Assembly (NCBI GenBank): GCA_011050675.1
Contig: DRFI01000023.1
Span: forward strand, 1 to 64,000
DNA from: Maribacter sp.
Lineage (GTDB): Bacteria > Bacteroidota > Bacteroidia > Flavobacteriales > Flavobacteriaceae
Length of the DNA: 64,000 nucleotides
Direction of reading: 5' to 3'
Each line of letters begins with the position of its first letter. The stretch's first letter is position 1. Under the pieces are notes generated by a model. That model saw nothing but the letters and a program-made list of their open reading frames with translations. It was not told where the DNA came from and searched no databases. Position numbers and translations under genes: made by a program. This document shows, piece by piece, positions 16,006 through 24,321 of the stretch.

Positions 16006-17146
16006 CTTTTAACAAAGTAAATTTTAATAATTCTTCATCAAATTCAGGATTTTGGGGATTATTATTTGATAACCACAAACCCTCCTTTGTAACGAAATAA
16101 TCTTTTGGATAAAAGTTAAATGGTTTGAATATAGTTTGGTTGATAATTTTATATTTTTCGTTCAACACTACAACTCCAATCTGGCCATAAATTAATGAAT
16201 TCTTCATAATATTCTCTTGTTCAGGAGGTATCGAAAAAAAACGATAATAAAGTTTTCGATACTTATCATAGGTTATAAAGAGATAGCGTGGGTTACTTTT
16301 AAAATAATAATCTTGTCTTTGTCGTTCTTCACTGCAATTATAAACGTCGAAGGATTCAATTGTTTTAAAATATCTATTAGAATCCATTTGTATCTCAGTA
16401 GAAGTATTTGAAGTATAGTCATACTCAATTAAATTGTGTGTAGCAGGATAGGAAAAAATCACCTTGCCCTTATTTTCGTTATAACAAAAAGTAGGGTCTA
16501 GCATTTCTGGAACCCAACATTTTTCTTGATAATCTTTTGGAAAATAAATGGGAGCGTCTCGGATTTCTTTTCTGTTTTTGTCATAAATGGCAAAAACACT
16601 TTGTTCTAAGAATGAGGATTTACTCCAATCCATTTGTTTCACTTGCGGTATTCCAAATATTGAATCACTAAATTGAATCAACTTTGCATCATTCCTTGGG
16701 GAGATTGACGCTGCTGTTCCTCCCAAAATATCAAATTGCAAGTCATATTTTTCAATAACAGAATCATTCTCCATCCTAAACATTTCTTCAAGTCTATTGA
16801 CAAGAACAAATTCATCTAGAGATTCAGGTAGAAAACCGAAACTCACAAAACTTCTTATCCCGTTTGGACCTTCTTTTTTTAATTTTATCTCTTTAATTAA
16901 TTGCTTAGTGGCAAGGTTATAGACCTGTATATTTTCATATAAATTGTTTTCTCTAAATAAGTAAGGGGTATCTTGAATATATATTACAGTAGAATACCAA
17001 CTAAAATAGTCACTATTTGCAAGAGGAAGTTCAAGTTTGGTATTTAAGTCAATAGTGTATGTATCTTCTATGGCTTTCTTTATTGGGCTCTGTTGACAAG
17101 AAAAAAATAAAAAAATGAATATAGAAAGGAAAATAGACTTTTTCAT
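15989..17146 (-). CDS. DUF4221-like beta-propeller lipoprotein
   Basis: A 385-aa predicted lipoprotein with a signal ending in LFFSC (Cys17). The mature protein is rich in short beta strands with repeating aromatic and Asp turns, as in the six-bladed-propeller-like lipoproteins (DUF4221 and relatives) that Bacteroidota often encode beside small exported peptides. No catalytic motif is visible. It follows the peptide gene after a 98-bp gap containing a strong hairpin, and overlaps the CxxC lipoprotein gene. A receptor or surface-binding role is inferred from context only. Confidence 0.7.
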   Translation of the reverse strand: MKKSIFLSIFIFLFFSCQQSPIKKAIEDTYTIDLNTKLELPLANSDYFSWYSTVIYIQDTPYLFRENNLYENIQVYNLATKQLIKEIKLKKEGPNGIRSFVSFGFLPESLDEFVLVNRLEEMFRMENDSVIEKYDLQFDILGGTAASISPRNDAKLIQFSDSIFGIPQVKQMDWSKSSFLEQSVFAIYDKNRKEIRDAPIYFPKDYQEKCWVPEMLDPTFCYNENKGKVIFSYPATHNLIEYDYTSNTSTEIQMDSNRYFKTIESFDVYNCSEERQRQDYYFKSNPRYLFITYDKYRKLYYRFFSIPPEQENIMKNSLIYGQIGVVVLNEKYKIINQTIFKPFNFYPKDYFVTKEGLWLSNNNPQNPEFDEELLKFTLLKVETNE

Positions 17147-17162
17147 ATATGTTCTAATAAGA

Positions 17163-17194
17163 ATAGACTACGCTCAAGATTGCGCGTAGCCTAT
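17163..17194 (-). terminator. Intergenic hairpin between peptide and propeller genes
   Basis: ATAGACTACGC and GCGTAGCCTAT (plus strand) form an 11-bp stem with one wobble and a 10-nt loop. No proper T-run follows, so full termination is unlikely. It could be an attenuator or an mRNA-stabilising 3' structure that lets the small peptide be made in excess over the downstream lipoproteins. Confidence 0.5.
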
Positions 17195-17244
17195 ATTAAG
17201 GCAGTTAATTACGTAATGAAAAATTAACAATCTTATCCAAATCG

Positions 17245-17430
17245 TTACCCAATCGGCATAACTACAACTGTATCAAGTTCAATGCAGTTGCCCAGTACAT
17301 AAGAACAATCAGCCCATTGCTCAGACTCTCTTGGTCTATAAGTTTGAGCTTCAACTTGTTGAGCTGAACTGGTGTTAAAAGATAAACCAGCACCTAATAA
17401 AGCTGCTAAACCTAAAATTACTTTTTTCAT
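17245..17430 (-). CDS. Small exported cysteine peptide precursor (NVEALA-like)
   Basis: A 61-aa precursor. Residues 1-23 are a clear signal peptide (MKKVILGLAALLGAG core, cleavage plausible after SSA at 23 or VEA at 28). The mature part of 33-38 aa has exactly two cysteines, Cys42 and Cys49 in ADCSYVLGNCIEL, which could form a small ring, and ends in the hydrophobic tail DTVVVMPIG. The layout recalls the NVEALA family of Bacteroidota exported peptides, but the signature is only partly kept. It lies between the signal peptidase and the propeller lipoprotein. It could be a signal, a toxin or a surface component. Confidence 0.7.
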   Translation of the reverse strand: MKKVILGLAALLGAGLSFNTSSAQQVEAQTYRPRESEQWADCSYVLGNCIELDTVVVMPIG

Positions 17431-17543
17431 AGTTATATAATGTTTATGTTATGCAGTTAAAAATAACTTTTTTCTCACAAAAAAAAAATAAATCTTACAG
17501 TATGTTAATAAATAAATTCCTATAAGCGTAGTGCTAAAAATTG

Positions 17544-18572
17544 TTATTTGGCATTTAATCGAAATGAAAAGATGACTTTTCCCATAATATGGTTTCTTGG
17601 AATCAATCCAAAATGCCTAGAATCTACTGAATTATGTCTATTGTCACCCAAAAGGAAAAAATAATCATTAATGAAAGTATGTTCTATTTTAATATTATTT
17701 TTTTGCTCAAATTTCGTTAATATGTCTCTATAAAAATCTTGTTTATCTTTTGATATAAAAATGGTTGACCCTTCATTAGGAATGATAATCAATCCGTAAT
17801 TGTCTAGAGTCGATGAATTTTTTAATTTAACACTTGTTCCATCTTTTTTATGAATCAACCTGACTAAAGAATCATTTTTCAATTTAATTATTTCTTCATT
17901 TGAATATATTCTTGTCTTTTTGGAGTTGGGTCTATTCTTTTCAAAATATATGTGTGAATATGTGCTTCTTTCTGTAAGAGGGTTGTTATTAACTAGAACT
18001 CTTGAGTTTTTTATTTCTAAAGTATCTCCGGGCATACCAATAATTCGTTTCACTAAATTTTTAGAATCATCTAATGATTTGAACACGACTTTATCTTCTC
18101 TTGAAAAATCTTTAGTAAAGCTAGAAAATTTATAAAAAGGTCGTGTGTATTCTCTTTTATTTAAATTTGACCAAAACCAATCAATACTGCAATTAGGAAT
18201 ATTACTACCATAGTAAAATTTGTTTACTAAAACATAGTCACCAACTAATAAGGTCTTCTCCATGGATGAGGATGAAACTCGATAAATATCAAAAAAATAC
18301 ATTCTAAATATGGTAATTAGAAACCAAGACATAAAACAGAAATATATGACCCTCATTATTGATAATATGTTTCGGTTAATACCTTTTAAGAGGAAATTAC
18401 CAAGAGATTTTTTATCCGAGAAATAGACTAGCCCAATCAACACAATTGAAATAGATAAATGACCCGACCATAAAAAAAAAACTACTGGGAATAAATAAAA
18501 AAACGCACTCTTTTTTGAAATTATATTTTTTTTCATTGCATATTCAGTATTTTCATTAATCGAAAATAACAC
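17544..18572 (-). CDS. Signal peptidase I (element-borne)
   Basis: A 342-aa type I signal peptidase with several N-terminal membrane spans (about 22-100). The Ser/Lys dyad is visible: Ser103 in SSSMEKTL and Lys175 in NLVKRIIGMPGDTLEI. Box E is GDNRHNSVDSRHFG near 312-325. Met13 is an alternative start, 36 bp downstream. Flavobacteria already carry a housekeeping enzyme, so a copy right upstream of a small exported peptide suggests dedicated processing. It is probably the first gene of the five-gene operon, with 113 bp before the peptide gene. Confidence 0.9.
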   Translation of the reverse strand: MLFSINENTEYAMKKNIISKKSAFFYLFPVVFFLWSGHLSISIVLIGLVYFSDKKSLGNFLLKGINRNILSIMRVIYFCFMSWFLITIFRMYFFDIYRVSSSSMEKTLLVGDYVLVNKFYYGSNIPNCSIDWFWSNLNKREYTRPFYKFSSFTKDFSREDKVVFKSLDDSKNLVKRIIGMPGDTLEIKNSRVLVNNNPLTERSTYSHIYFEKNRPNSKKTRIYSNEEIIKLKNDSLVRLIHKKDGTSVKLKNSSTLDNYGLIIIPNEGSTIFISKDKQDFYRDILTKFEQKNNIKIEHTFINDYFFLLGDNRHNSVDSRHFGLIPRNHIMGKVIFSFRLNAK

Positions 18573-18921
18573 AATTGTATATTCAATTTCAAAACGGCTA
18601 TATATTTAAATAATTTGAAGTGGTATAAATTTTTTATTCTTTTTAATTTTTTTTTCAATAAAGGCGAGTAAGCTACTGGAAAAGTTTAAATAAAAGATGT
18701 TAAGAGTCTTTCATTCAAGTTTCAATACCTTTTGGGATAAGTTTTCTAGGGAGTTTGGAACTGATGGAGGAGCTAAAAGCTTATTTCGTTAAGATGGCTT
18801 AAAACCAATACAGATAGGGAAACCCTTAGGGAAATTTATCGCTGTAACATTATGTATAAGTGTGATTCTAAATATATCTAGCTGATAGATTTTTATAAAA
18901 TCATTATTTCACAAAATAAAT
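18573..18921. other. Gene-poor stretch with decayed coding remnant
   Basis: No intact gene. A 31-codon plus-strand frame at 18697-18792 (FNTFWDKFSREFGTDGGAKS) and a shorter one after it (GKFIAVTLCISVILNIS) look like scraps of a former gene, perhaps of the mobilization region. Confidence 0.35.
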
Positions 18922-19205
18922 CTAATCTTCATATCTGCGCATGTATTCTTTAGGCGATATATTGCCTAATGATTTATGCGGATGGTTAAAATTATAGTCC
19001 TCCCGCCATTTATCGCTTATCTTTTGAAGTAGATAAATGTGATTGAAATTATATGCATCCAATATATCTTCTCTAAAAAAGCGATTAAATAGTTCTATAT
19101 ATCCGTTTTGCATTGATTTTCCCGGTTGTGTATATTTAATTTCTATAAAGTTCTTTTGCACCTGTTCATAAAATTCTTGGAGGTAAACTCCGGATTAATG
19201 AAATG
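18922..19205 (-). pseudogene. IS3-family transposase fragment (OrfB C-terminus)
   Basis: The last 79 codons match the end of IS3-type DDE transposases: QPGKSMQNGYIELFNR with the final catalytic Glu, then EDYNFNHPHKSLGNISPKEY. In a different frame just upstream, NPEFTSKNF is also typical of OrfB, so there is a frameshift near 19165. No OrfA, inverted repeats or N-terminal part remain. It is an inactive relic inside the element. Confidence 0.85.
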
Positions 19206-19329
19206 GAACTTTTGGACACACTTAGGTATTTGACATTAGAAACAGAAAAAAACAGCTGATGAAAGAAAAAAGGAAAACTAAAATAATATTGAAACAAATT
19301 CAAAAGGCTTTATCATATAGGGAGGACTG

Positions 19330-19617
19330 TTGAAACCTGCTGGGTATTCGTGCAACCATAAACCTGTGGTGAAAGGAGAATTTCTAATAGGTGACAATGA
19401 TGAATTTTTATCCAATATATCCTGTTTACTGAAAACATATGTGTTGGCACTTGAGGGAGAATCCACCTTTTCATTATCTACACTTTCCAATGGGGATCCT
19501 AAGTCTAATGTTATAGTATCATTGGAATTCATCATTAATCTATTGTCTAGGGAACAAATGGGTGCCTTGGATGAAATCACTAAAATCCTATCGGAAATTA
19601 ATCATAAAAGAGTTTAA
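19330..19617 (+). CDS. Hypothetical protein of the element
   Basis: A possible 95-aa protein starting at a TTG preceded by GGGAGGA, a good ribosome-binding sequence. The product (start KPAGYSCNHKPVVKGEF, end ALDEITKILSEINHKRV) looks protein-like, with an amphipathic C-terminal helix. I do not recognise a family. A 21-codon frame starting at 19260 ends just before it and may be its broken front end. The opposite strand is also open here but reads less plausibly. Confidence 0.4.
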   Translation: MKPAGYSCNHKPVVKGEFLIGDNDEFLSNISCLLKTYVLALEGESTFSLSTLSNGDPKSNVIVSLEFIINLLSREQMGALDEITKILSEINHKRV

Positions 19618-19666
19618 AACTAAAAGTGTATATAAAATAGAATACCCTTTTAAAATTTCAATCACT

Positions 19667-19990
19667 ATGAAAACGAAAAAGAAGAAACTCAAGAAACTAT
19701 TAAAATCTGCAAGGCATCAATTTGACACATTACAACCTTCAGATATACAAAAGAATCAGTTTAAAGCTACGTATTTGCAGTTTGAAGGCTATCTGGATCT
19801 GTTTATTACCATAGAGGCATTAATCAATGTGATTATATTGGCTACTCAGGGTGATTCCTATTCACCGCCCCACATTAAAAACCATGGAAGAGATATTCGG
19901 AAAAACTTGGAGCTGGCAAAAACACTTTTACCTTTTGATGAAGGTGAGTTTCTAGATGACCTAAATGCTATATTGAAACAACCAAAATAA
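19667..19990 (+). CDS. Hypothetical protein of the element
   Basis: A 107-aa basic-to-amphipathic helical protein starting at the ATG at 19667 (MKTKKKKLKKLLKSARHQF). The frame is open to 19562, but the upstream part overlaps the previous gene and has poor composition. A hydrophobic helix (about 45-62, LFITIEALINVIILA) is too polar at its edges to be sure of a membrane span. It is convergent with the coiled-coil membrane gene at 20018-20332. Function unknown. Confidence 0.55.
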   Translation: MKTKKKKLKKLLKSARHQFDTLQPSDIQKNQFKATYLQFEGYLDLFITIEALINVIILATQGDSYSPPHIKNHGRDIRKNLELAKTLLPFDEGEFLDDLNAILKQPK

Positions 19991-20017
19991 AGTCATTATC
20001 ACGAAATATTGTATTCA

Positions 20018-20332
20018 CTATTTCATAATTATATAAGTAACTAATCCAACAGTAAATACCATACAGACTATAAATAGCACCACCGCCCAAGTAGGATATA
20101 TCTTGGGATCTTCAATTTTTTTATTAAACCAATTTTCAAAACGCTCCATGCCGTTTACATGGGATGCCATTTGCTGCTTATGTGATTCAATAATGGTTTT
20201 ATATTCCGCTACATCCATCTTGATTTTTGTCGACTCCAATTGCTTACTGATTTTTTCCAGTCTTTCAACGCTTTTATTAAAATCATTGAGCTCATTGACC
20301 AGTAAGGCGGTCATTTCTTCGAGTTTTGTCAT
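20018..20332 (-). CDS. Coiled-coil membrane protein of mobilization region
   Basis: A 104-aa protein: a long heptad-rich helix (about 1-75) followed by one C-terminal membrane span (WAVVLFIVCMVFTVGLVTYI). Such tail-anchored coiled-coil proteins often follow relaxase genes in Bacteroidota mobilizable elements. It begins 15 bp after the relaxase stop, so it is probably in the same transcript. It may tether the relaxosome to the membrane, which is inference. Confidence 0.7.
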   Translation of the reverse strand: MTKLEEMTALLVNELNDFNKSVERLEKISKQLESTKIKMDVAEYKTIIESHKQQMASHVNGMERFENWFNKKIEDPKIYPTWAVVLFIVCMVFTVGLVTYIIMK

Positions 20333-20347
20333 GATTGTTGTTTTTGG

Positions 20348-21205
20348 TTAATATGAAATTCCTTTATCTATGGCCTTTTTGATAATAAACTTTGCAATCT
20401 TCAAGGCTAAATTGGGGGTCAAGTCAACAATTTTATCACCTAATTTAATGGTGGCGTTATTGTTCTTTTGAAATTTAGCCCCTTCAATACCCGCCATTTG
20501 TTTCCCGATATTGCCAATGGACATATTACGGTGTACCTCACTACCTTTGAGGTTATGACCATCAAACTCAAACCGAAAGCCCTGTAATTTGTTTTGTTTA
20601 TTTATCGATGGGATGACTTTGACCCCATTGGTCTCCATAAATTTTACATATTCATCAAAGGATTTCGGCTTGAACTGTTTCATGGTCAAGTCATGCCGGC
20701 GTTTGACCTCAGTTCGTATTTCCTTTAGATTGAATTCCTTTTCAAATTGGATCTGATTAACGGTGGTCAGTCCCATTTGTTCCGCTGTTTTTTCTGCCGC
20801 CTGTTGACTGCGCTTGCCAATAAAACTATCGTTATAGGCGACCCCTTTAAAATCAATACGATTGACATATAAGTGAATGTGTTTATGTTCTTTGTCCTGA
20901 TGTACAAAGGCTATGGCCTGTCGTTCTCCTAGATTCATTTCATGCATGAAGTGTTTTGTAATAGCTTGTAGCTTACTTTTATCCAATCGCTTACCATCTT
21001 CAATCGTTGGACTAATGACAAAGGATAAAGTGTTTTTTGTACAATGGTGATTTTGGTCCTGGAGCATTTTAAACTCTTTGGTGATTTCTGCAGGTGAATC
21101 GCCATGTAGAATTTCCTTGAGTACGATCTCCGCATTCTTTTCCTGGTTCCAGCCGTAGGACATGGAAGCCCTGGTATGTGATATGCTTTTTCCTTTTCCT
21201 ATCAT
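20348..21205 (-). CDS. Relaxase/mobilization nuclease
   Basis: A 285-aa relaxase that would nick oriT and lead single-stranded transfer. The histidine triad is clear: HQDKEHKHIHLYVNRI with His102, His107, His109 and His111. Tyr17 in SMSYGWN is the likely nucleophile. It belongs to the MOB-P-type relaxases of Bacteroidota mobilizable elements, short and without helicase domain. Its start overlaps the stop of the MobC-like gene by one base. No coupling protein or type IV secretion genes are present, so transfer requires a helper. Confidence 0.9.
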   Translation of the reverse strand: MIGKGKSISHTRASMSYGWNQEKNAEIVLKEILHGDSPAEITKEFKMLQDQNHHCTKNTLSFVISPTIEDGKRLDKSKLQAITKHFMHEMNLGERQAIAFVHQDKEHKHIHLYVNRIDFKGVAYNDSFIGKRSQQAAEKTAEQMGLTTVNQIQFEKEFNLKEIRTEVKRRHDLTMKQFKPKSFDEYVKFMETNGVKVIPSINKQNKLQGFRFEFDGHNLKGSEVHRNMSIGNIGKQMAGIEGAKFQKNNNATIKLGDKIVDLTPNLALKIAKFIIKKAIDKGISY

Positions 21206-21717
21206 TATTGAAATTTTTTAAGATGGGCTTTGATTTCATTCGCCAGGGCATAAACTTCTTGGGTTAGCTTAGGATTTCGCTTTTTGTACATATTCCCAAT
21301 GGACTTAAAATTGTTATGGTACTTGATAAGCATTTTATATATCTCAATATGTTCCTCGGAAAAACGTTCCGTAATCTCCTGTTCAAATAAGCTTCTCCGG
21401 ATATATTCACTCAAACTCAATCCGCTCCGTTTAGCATTGATGTTCAACAGCTTCTTTTCATAAACGGTACATCGAAACTTAACGAGATCACCTTTCCCCT
21501 TAAAAACTCCTTTTTTTTCTTTGCGACCTTCGGGAGCAAACGAGAATGTGTCCACAGACACACATCTCGAATTCCTACTCACGATAATTTCGTTTTCCGA
21601 TCCATTCCCTTCCAAATCTAATTCTATACTATCCGATCGGTTCACTTCTTCGGTAGGAATCTTTACAGATCGTTCCTTATGATTTTTTGGTTTGGAATTA
21701 AAATCATCCGCTTTCAT
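21205..21717 (-). CDS. MobC-like mobilization protein
   Basis: A 170-aa protein. The first 80 residues are polar and disordered. The rest has the ribbon-helix-helix and helical pattern of relaxosome accessory proteins (VKFRCTVYEKKLL, then GLSLSEYIRRSLFEQ at about 105-118). It overlaps the relaxase by 1 bp and the primase by 14 bp, fixing the operon order primase, MobC, relaxase. It likely binds oriT and assists nicking. oriT itself was not located. Confidence 0.8.
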   Translation of the reverse strand: MKADDFNSKPKNHKERSVKIPTEEVNRSDSIELDLEGNGSENEIIVSRNSRCVSVDTFSFAPEGRKEKKGVFKGKGDLVKFRCTVYEKKLLNINAKRSGLSLSEYIRRSLFEQEITERFSEEHIEIYKMLIKYHNNFKSIGNMYKKRNPKLTQEVYALANEIKAHLKKFQ

Positions 21718-22555
21718 GGCACAACATTTCGTTTAAATCATTATGGTTTCTGTAGATATGGCTTTTATTCATGACATGCCTATGGTGCACCATCAGATAC
21801 TTGGTAGCCTGTCTTCCAGCCTTGTCGTTATCGAGATAAACAAAGGCAGATTTATAGTTTTTTAAATAAGGTTCAATGCCTTTAATAAAGGCTAAAGAGT
21901 TCAAAACAATAATGTCAGAAGCCTTTATTAGAGCATCATTTAAAGTGGCCAATGATAACAAATCGAACATCCCTTCCAGAATGATGAGTTGTTTGTGATT
22001 GTTTTGGAGATAGATATAGGATTTTGGGCTGCTACTGTTTTTAAAAAATTTGTTCCGCAGTTCCCAACCGCCTAGATGGTTCTTTAGGCCAATTGCAAAA
22101 AAAATGTTTTCCTCATACTGGTACCACACCTCTTTACAAAAGGTCTTGGCAGTGTTTAATGAAATACCCCGCGAAACCAGATATTGAACAAGGGCAGGGT
22201 GCGTGATGTCAAGAACCTTAACCATGCCAAGTCCTGTGTTTTTATCCCTAAAAGGCTGCTGTGGACTTACTATGTTTTTTGCAATACCATCGCTTAAAAA
22301 TTCCAGGGCTTCACCTATGGAACATTTTAAAATCAGACATACAAGGTCTATCACGTTGCCGCCAACACCTTCGCCATGGTCGTACCATCGGTTCTTGGTT
22401 CTGGAGATTTTAAAAGAGGCTTGGGTTTCTGACCTGAAAGGACTTAGAAACCAAGCTTCTTTTTCCGCTGTCCTTTTGGGAAAGTGCCCTAATTTTTCCA
22501 ATGCTTTTTCCACTGAAAAATTACGGGCTGTTTCACAATTTATTTTTTCTTTCAT
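21704..22555 (-). CDS. Toprim-domain DNA primase
   Basis: A 283-aa DnaG-type primase of mobile elements. The N-terminus corresponds to the CHC2 zinc finger, but the ligand positions read SPFRSETQASF in place of Cys-Pro-Phe-His, so it probably binds no zinc. The Toprim domain shows Glu194 in LIILEGMFDLL and the Asp pair 242/244 in YLDNDKAG. It would prime replication of the excised or incoming single strand. It is followed without gap by the mobilization genes and preceded by the repeat cluster. Confidence 0.85.
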   Translation of the reverse strand: MKEKINCETARNFSVEKALEKLGHFPKRTAEKEAWFLSPFRSETQASFKISRTKNRWYDHGEGVGGNVIDLVCLILKCSIGEALEFLSDGIAKNIVSPQQPFRDKNTGLGMVKVLDITHPALVQYLVSRGISLNTAKTFCKEVWYQYEENIFFAIGLKNHLGGWELRNKFFKNSSSPKSYIYLQNNHKQLIILEGMFDLLSLATLNDALIKASDIIVLNSLAFIKGIEPYLKNYKSAFVYLDNDKAGRQATKYLMVHHRHVMNKSHIYRNHNDLNEMLCHESG

Positions 22556-22634
22556 AAGCCAATTTATTTTTAGGTCTATTTTTGTTTTTTTGATGATTTC
22601 CGCTCTTAGGCATTATAAACATTACGTTTGTTCA

Positions 22635-22776
22635 GTCATCAAGGTGTCATCATTTCATCATACTCGGTTTTTTATGGTATTATCCTGTCATCATTATATT
22701 TTTTGATGACAAAAGGATGATAGAATGATGACAGCTTTAGTCCACCAAATACAGCGGTTTCATCACCCTGTCATCA
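22635..22776. repeat. Cluster of TGTCATCA repeats (iteron-like)
   Basis: GTCATCA occurs in direct orientation at 22635, 22645, 22686 and 22769 and inverted at 22704-22711 and 22725-22733, most copies as TGTCATCA. The cluster lies between the helicase and primase genes; the last copy falls in the helicase's final codons. It may be a replication origin or an operator for the primase-mobilization operon. Confidence 0.55.
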
Positions 22777-23986
22777 AATCATCGAAGTTTTGGGTCAAAA
22801 ATGATTTTTCAACGGTAAAATAGCGACCTTTCGCATCGATTAGGTTGATATCGCCATCCGTCCAAATCACAAATTTTCGGTAACTATTCGAGTTGTCTTT
22901 GTTGCTTAATCTCCAATCATTTTTCAGCAGCCTTCGTAGTTGGGTCAAATCCGTTTTTACCCGGGTTCTATTCAGTGCCAACAGTGCATCCATCGGACAG
23001 AGATCTACAGCTTCCAAATCAAATTTTTCAATGACCCCCATTAGAACACTGGCCAGTTCTTTTTCTACCCGGTTACGATTGTTTTGGACCAATTTTATTA
23101 ATGCATTAGTTCTAATTTGGTGCGCAGTAAACCACATACGGGTCAAATGTTTTGAATGTGTTTTTCGATTTGCTAGGTAGTAAAGGAAAGCTGGAATCTC
23201 TTCAATCAGTTTCTCTAGGTAGTCTGTTTGTTCCTCTTCCGGTATAGGAACTTTTATCACCCAAAACCGAGTTTCATTGGCATCAATTTTGATAAAGTTA
23301 TCTTCATTGTTGCTGCAAAGGATAAACTTGCCGAAGAACTCAACTTCACGTTTATCCTTGCCCTTGGCTTCCAATTTATTGATATTGGTGGTACTAAGAT
23401 ATTTGATGCGCTCCGTAAGCTCTTCCTTATTGAACAGGACTTCATCTATGCAGATCAGGAGTTTGTTTGCCCAATCTGCATTGAACTGGCTGCTAAAACT
23501 GTCATTGGTCAGGTAGGTCAGGTTGTTCTCAAAGATTTCTTTGAGCCATTTTAAAAAGGTACTCTTTCCGGTAGAACGTTCCTTAGAGACTAAGCAGAGG
23601 ATGGGGAGTACCTGTATGGGTTTTAGATATAATAATTGGAGGTAGTCCAATCCCAGTTCGTAGTGTTTTCCGAAAATATGCTTGACGAATTTTAGGGACA
23701 GTTCTACGTCTCCTTCTTTAGGTATTTTACTTAAAGGGGAATAAATATTGTAAAAACCCAAATATTCCTGTTTAAAATTTTGATGACTTGGAATACATGT
23801 AAATCCATCATATTTAGAAATTTTACTTAAATGATCTTTGCCGTGGTCTTGTTTAATGGTCTCCATATTCCAGTGTACCAAGATTTCGTTAAAGTGGCCT
23901 GCAATGGTAGGGGCTTTGACATGTTTATAATAGGACGTGCCTACCCTTATATAAGGTATCTGTTTCATAAGGATTGTTTTTATCAC
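22763..23986 (-). CDS. SF3-type helicase/primase-associated ATPase
   Basis: A 407-aa replication ATPase of the D5/DUF5906-like group common on mobile elements. Walker A is SKERSTGKST with Lys141, Walker B is LLICIDEVLF with Asp181 and Glu182, a sensor Asn lies in FILCSNNED, and an arginine finger in NETRFWVI. A winged-helix-like C-terminus follows. Met7 is an alternative start. It presumably unwinds the element's origin. The adjoining TGTCATCA cluster and primase support a small replication module. Confidence 0.85.
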   Translation of the reverse strand: MIKTILMKQIPYIRVGTSYYKHVKAPTIAGHFNEILVHWNMETIKQDHGKDHLSKISKYDGFTCIPSHQNFKQEYLGFYNIYSPLSKIPKEGDVELSLKFVKHIFGKHYELGLDYLQLLYLKPIQVLPILCLVSKERSTGKSTFLKWLKEIFENNLTYLTNDSFSSQFNADWANKLLICIDEVLFNKEELTERIKYLSTTNINKLEAKGKDKREVEFFGKFILCSNNEDNFIKIDANETRFWVIKVPIPEEEQTDYLEKLIEEIPAFLYYLANRKTHSKHLTRMWFTAHQIRTNALIKLVQNNRNRVEKELASVLMGVIEKFDLEAVDLCPMDALLALNRTRVKTDLTQLRRLLKNDWRLSNKDNSNSYRKFVIWTDGDINLIDAKGRYFTVEKSFLTQNFDDLMTG

Positions 23987-24030
23987 CCAAGTTTATTAGG
24001 TGGTAATTAGTTTGTAGTAATATGAAAATG

Positions 24031-24321
24031 TTAGCTATGGCTTTTGTGGCGCATGGTATGTACCAATGGTTTGGTTTTTATATCCTGTTGTGGCTCCCGA
24101 TTGTTTTGGAGCAACCACTCCACAAGCTTCTTTTTTTCAAAAAAGAGCATCTTGCCATTGGGTTTTGAATGTGGAATCTTTCCTGAAGCTGTTAGTTTAT
24201 AAAGGTAGCTTCTAGAAATTCCGGTATAGTCACAGGTTTCATCAAAGGTCAAAACCTCTTTGTTCCCTATCAGAAGTTGTTCTAAACGATCCAATCGTTC
24301 CAGTAATAAAATAGTGTCCAT
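24031..24321 (-). CDS. Excisionase-like helix-turn-helix protein
   Basis: A 96-aa protein with an N-terminal leucine-rich helix and a MerR/Xis-type winged helix (LTFDETCDYTGISRSYLYKLTASGKIPHSK region, about 24-53). Such proteins act as excision directionality factors or activators in Bacteroidota elements. It is the gene nearest the right end, about 550 bp from attR, and would be the first gene of the replication-mobilization set. Confidence 0.8.
   Translation of the reverse strand: MDTILLLERLDRLEQLLIGNKEVLTFDETCDYTGISRSYLYKLTASGKIPHSKPNGKMLFFEKKKLVEWLLQNNREPQQDIKTKPLVHTMRHKSHS

Noticed and set aside
19278..19580. Minus-strand ORF of 100 codons
   Set aside because: It lies opposite the plus-strand frame 19330-19617, which has a ribosome-binding sequence and better composition.
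23228..23554. Plus-strand ORFs inside the helicase gene
   Set aside because: Shadows of the P-loop ATPase coding strand, which has clear Walker motifs.
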